Shown: piece by piece, positions 63,319-64,000 of the stretch
How the letters are laid out: each line of letters opens with the position of its first letter
How positions within the stretch are numbered: the first letter of the stretch is position 1
Assembly: GCA_004565275.1 (NCBI GenBank)
Contig: SDOX01000021.1
Span: 1,102,230 to 1,166,229 of the forward strand
Reading direction: 5' to 3'
DNA length: 64,000 bases
Source of the DNA: Nannochloropsis salina CCMP1776
Lineage: Eukaryota > Sar > Eustigmatophyceae > Eustigmatales > Monodopsidaceae
Notes under the pieces: generated by a model
What the model was told of the DNA's origin: nothing
What the model saw: only the letters and a program-made list of their open reading frames with translations
Databases searched by the model: none
Translations under genes and position numbers: made by a program

Positions 63319-64000
63319 GGAGACGGAGGGAGGGGAGGAGGGAGGAAGGGAATGTATATGGGTCCGGGCCGCTAAGGCGCATGCATAGACGAAGATTCAT
63401 AGTCTGATAGGCACGATCATGTAGGATTTGCGAGGGCCATGCTGATACGGCGTCTGAGGATGAGAAATACAATGTACCATTTTATGATGCTAATTGGCTT
63501 ACGGTAGTGCCCTTTCTTTACTTTTTCTAGGAAGAATATGGAAAAGCAAATGATTGTGTCGACCACGATCTTCTTGCTTTCAGTATTTCAATTCATGCGT
63601 TTCTATGAATAGGATCCATGCCTATATGACCCTCTTTTTCTATTAACACACGCTACATCTGCCCCTGGAAATTTTAGTTTATCCTCCACAACGCTAAAGA
63701 TAAGCCTGGATTCCTGCCCATTCCCTGCTTCTCGGCCAACCTCCTCCGTTTGTATGCGAGAGACTGCCTGGGGCTTCCACATCGTCCAGTCCAGCTGCCG
63801 GCCGATCCCGAGGCGTTCGTCTTCCCAACGTGCGAAGTTCACGCCCCGAATACGCGCATTGTGGTACCGACCTCTTGCCGGCACGACCGTTCAGTCTATT
63901 TATGCAATCACTTTCCCAAAATTTTCTCTTTAATACCCGGTCCTCGTGGTTTCCATACCACAGTCTTTTGCCATGCATTCCCACCCTTGACTACCGGAAC
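63319..64000. other. window end, no gene assigned
   Basis: A minus-strand frame (63603-63884, 93 codons: RWEDERLGIGRQLDWTMW) might be the last exon of a gene lying beyond the window, but no family is recognised and no splice acceptor is compelling. Otherwise nothing is seen. Confidence 0.3.

Noticed and set aside
1-64000. Search by eye for tRNA, rRNA, retroelements, virus-like elements and CRISPR-like arrays
   Set aside because: No T-loop consensus with cloverleaf, no reverse transcriptase, integrase or capsid motifs, and no regularly spaced repeats were found.

Overview
This window reads as nuclear DNA from a compact eukaryotic genome. Genes are dense, most are single-exon or carry short GT-AG introns, and many lie head to head with 0.27-1 kb between start codons. 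Two proteins have an N-terminal signal peptide followed by a basic, hydroxylated stretch, as in bipartite plastid pre-sequences of algae with secondary red plastids. With the mix of mitochondrial, plastid and cytosolic housekeeping genes, this points to a unicellular stramenopile alga, perhaps a eustigmatophyte such as Nannochloropsis/Microchloropsis. That assignment is inference; no rRNA or marker search was possible. I saw no tRNA, rRNA, CRISPR array, provirus or recognisable transposon.

Layout. 1-1.67 kb: purine-rich low-complexity DNA, a doubtful reading-frame remnant and a diverged short repeat. 1.67-7.4 kb: a choline-transporter-like (CTL/SLC44) protein, a mitochondrial stomatin-like protein (SLP-2) ending against it tail to tail, and a five-exon NOL7-like nucleolar protein. 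7.5-12 kb: a tiny basic two-exon protein and a UBE3C-type HECT ubiquitin ligase. 12.4-18.6 kb: mitochondrial [2Fe-2S] ferredoxin head to head with the mitoribosome factor RSM22/METTL17, then a cytochrome P450 head to head with PanB. 18.9-27.1 kb: COQ6, the CCA-adding enzyme, a plastid membrane protein and a PHS-type phosphate transporter. 28.1-39.5 kb: CNOT3 divergent from RPB1, the largest subunit of RNA polymerase II. 40-46.1 kb: a 972-residue membrane protein with an internal duplication, and P5CS (proline synthesis). 46.1-49.2 kb: a 3-kb gene-poor gap. 49.2-64 kb: an NYN nuclease with six C-x5-C...H-x5-H zinc modules, proteasome beta-3, an SMG7/EST1-like protein, SEC63 and an Mpv17/PMP22 protein.

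Two items stand out. First, the RPB1 C-terminal domain is built from a string of tiny phase-0 exons, each encoding exactly one, two or four heptads of the form A-Y-S-P-S-S-P, so heptad and exon coincide and exon skipping would change the heptad count without a frameshift. Second, one protein joins an NYN (PIN-like) ribonuclease domain to an array of six zinc modules whose spacing resembles PBZ (poly-ADP-ribose-binding) fingers, an architecture I do not recognise. Also notable are a probable one-base homopolymer error in RPB1, the pairing of ferredoxin with an Fe-S-dependent mitoribosome factor, and several multi-exon genes (proteasome beta-3, NOL7-like, the tiny basic protein) visible only after splicing.
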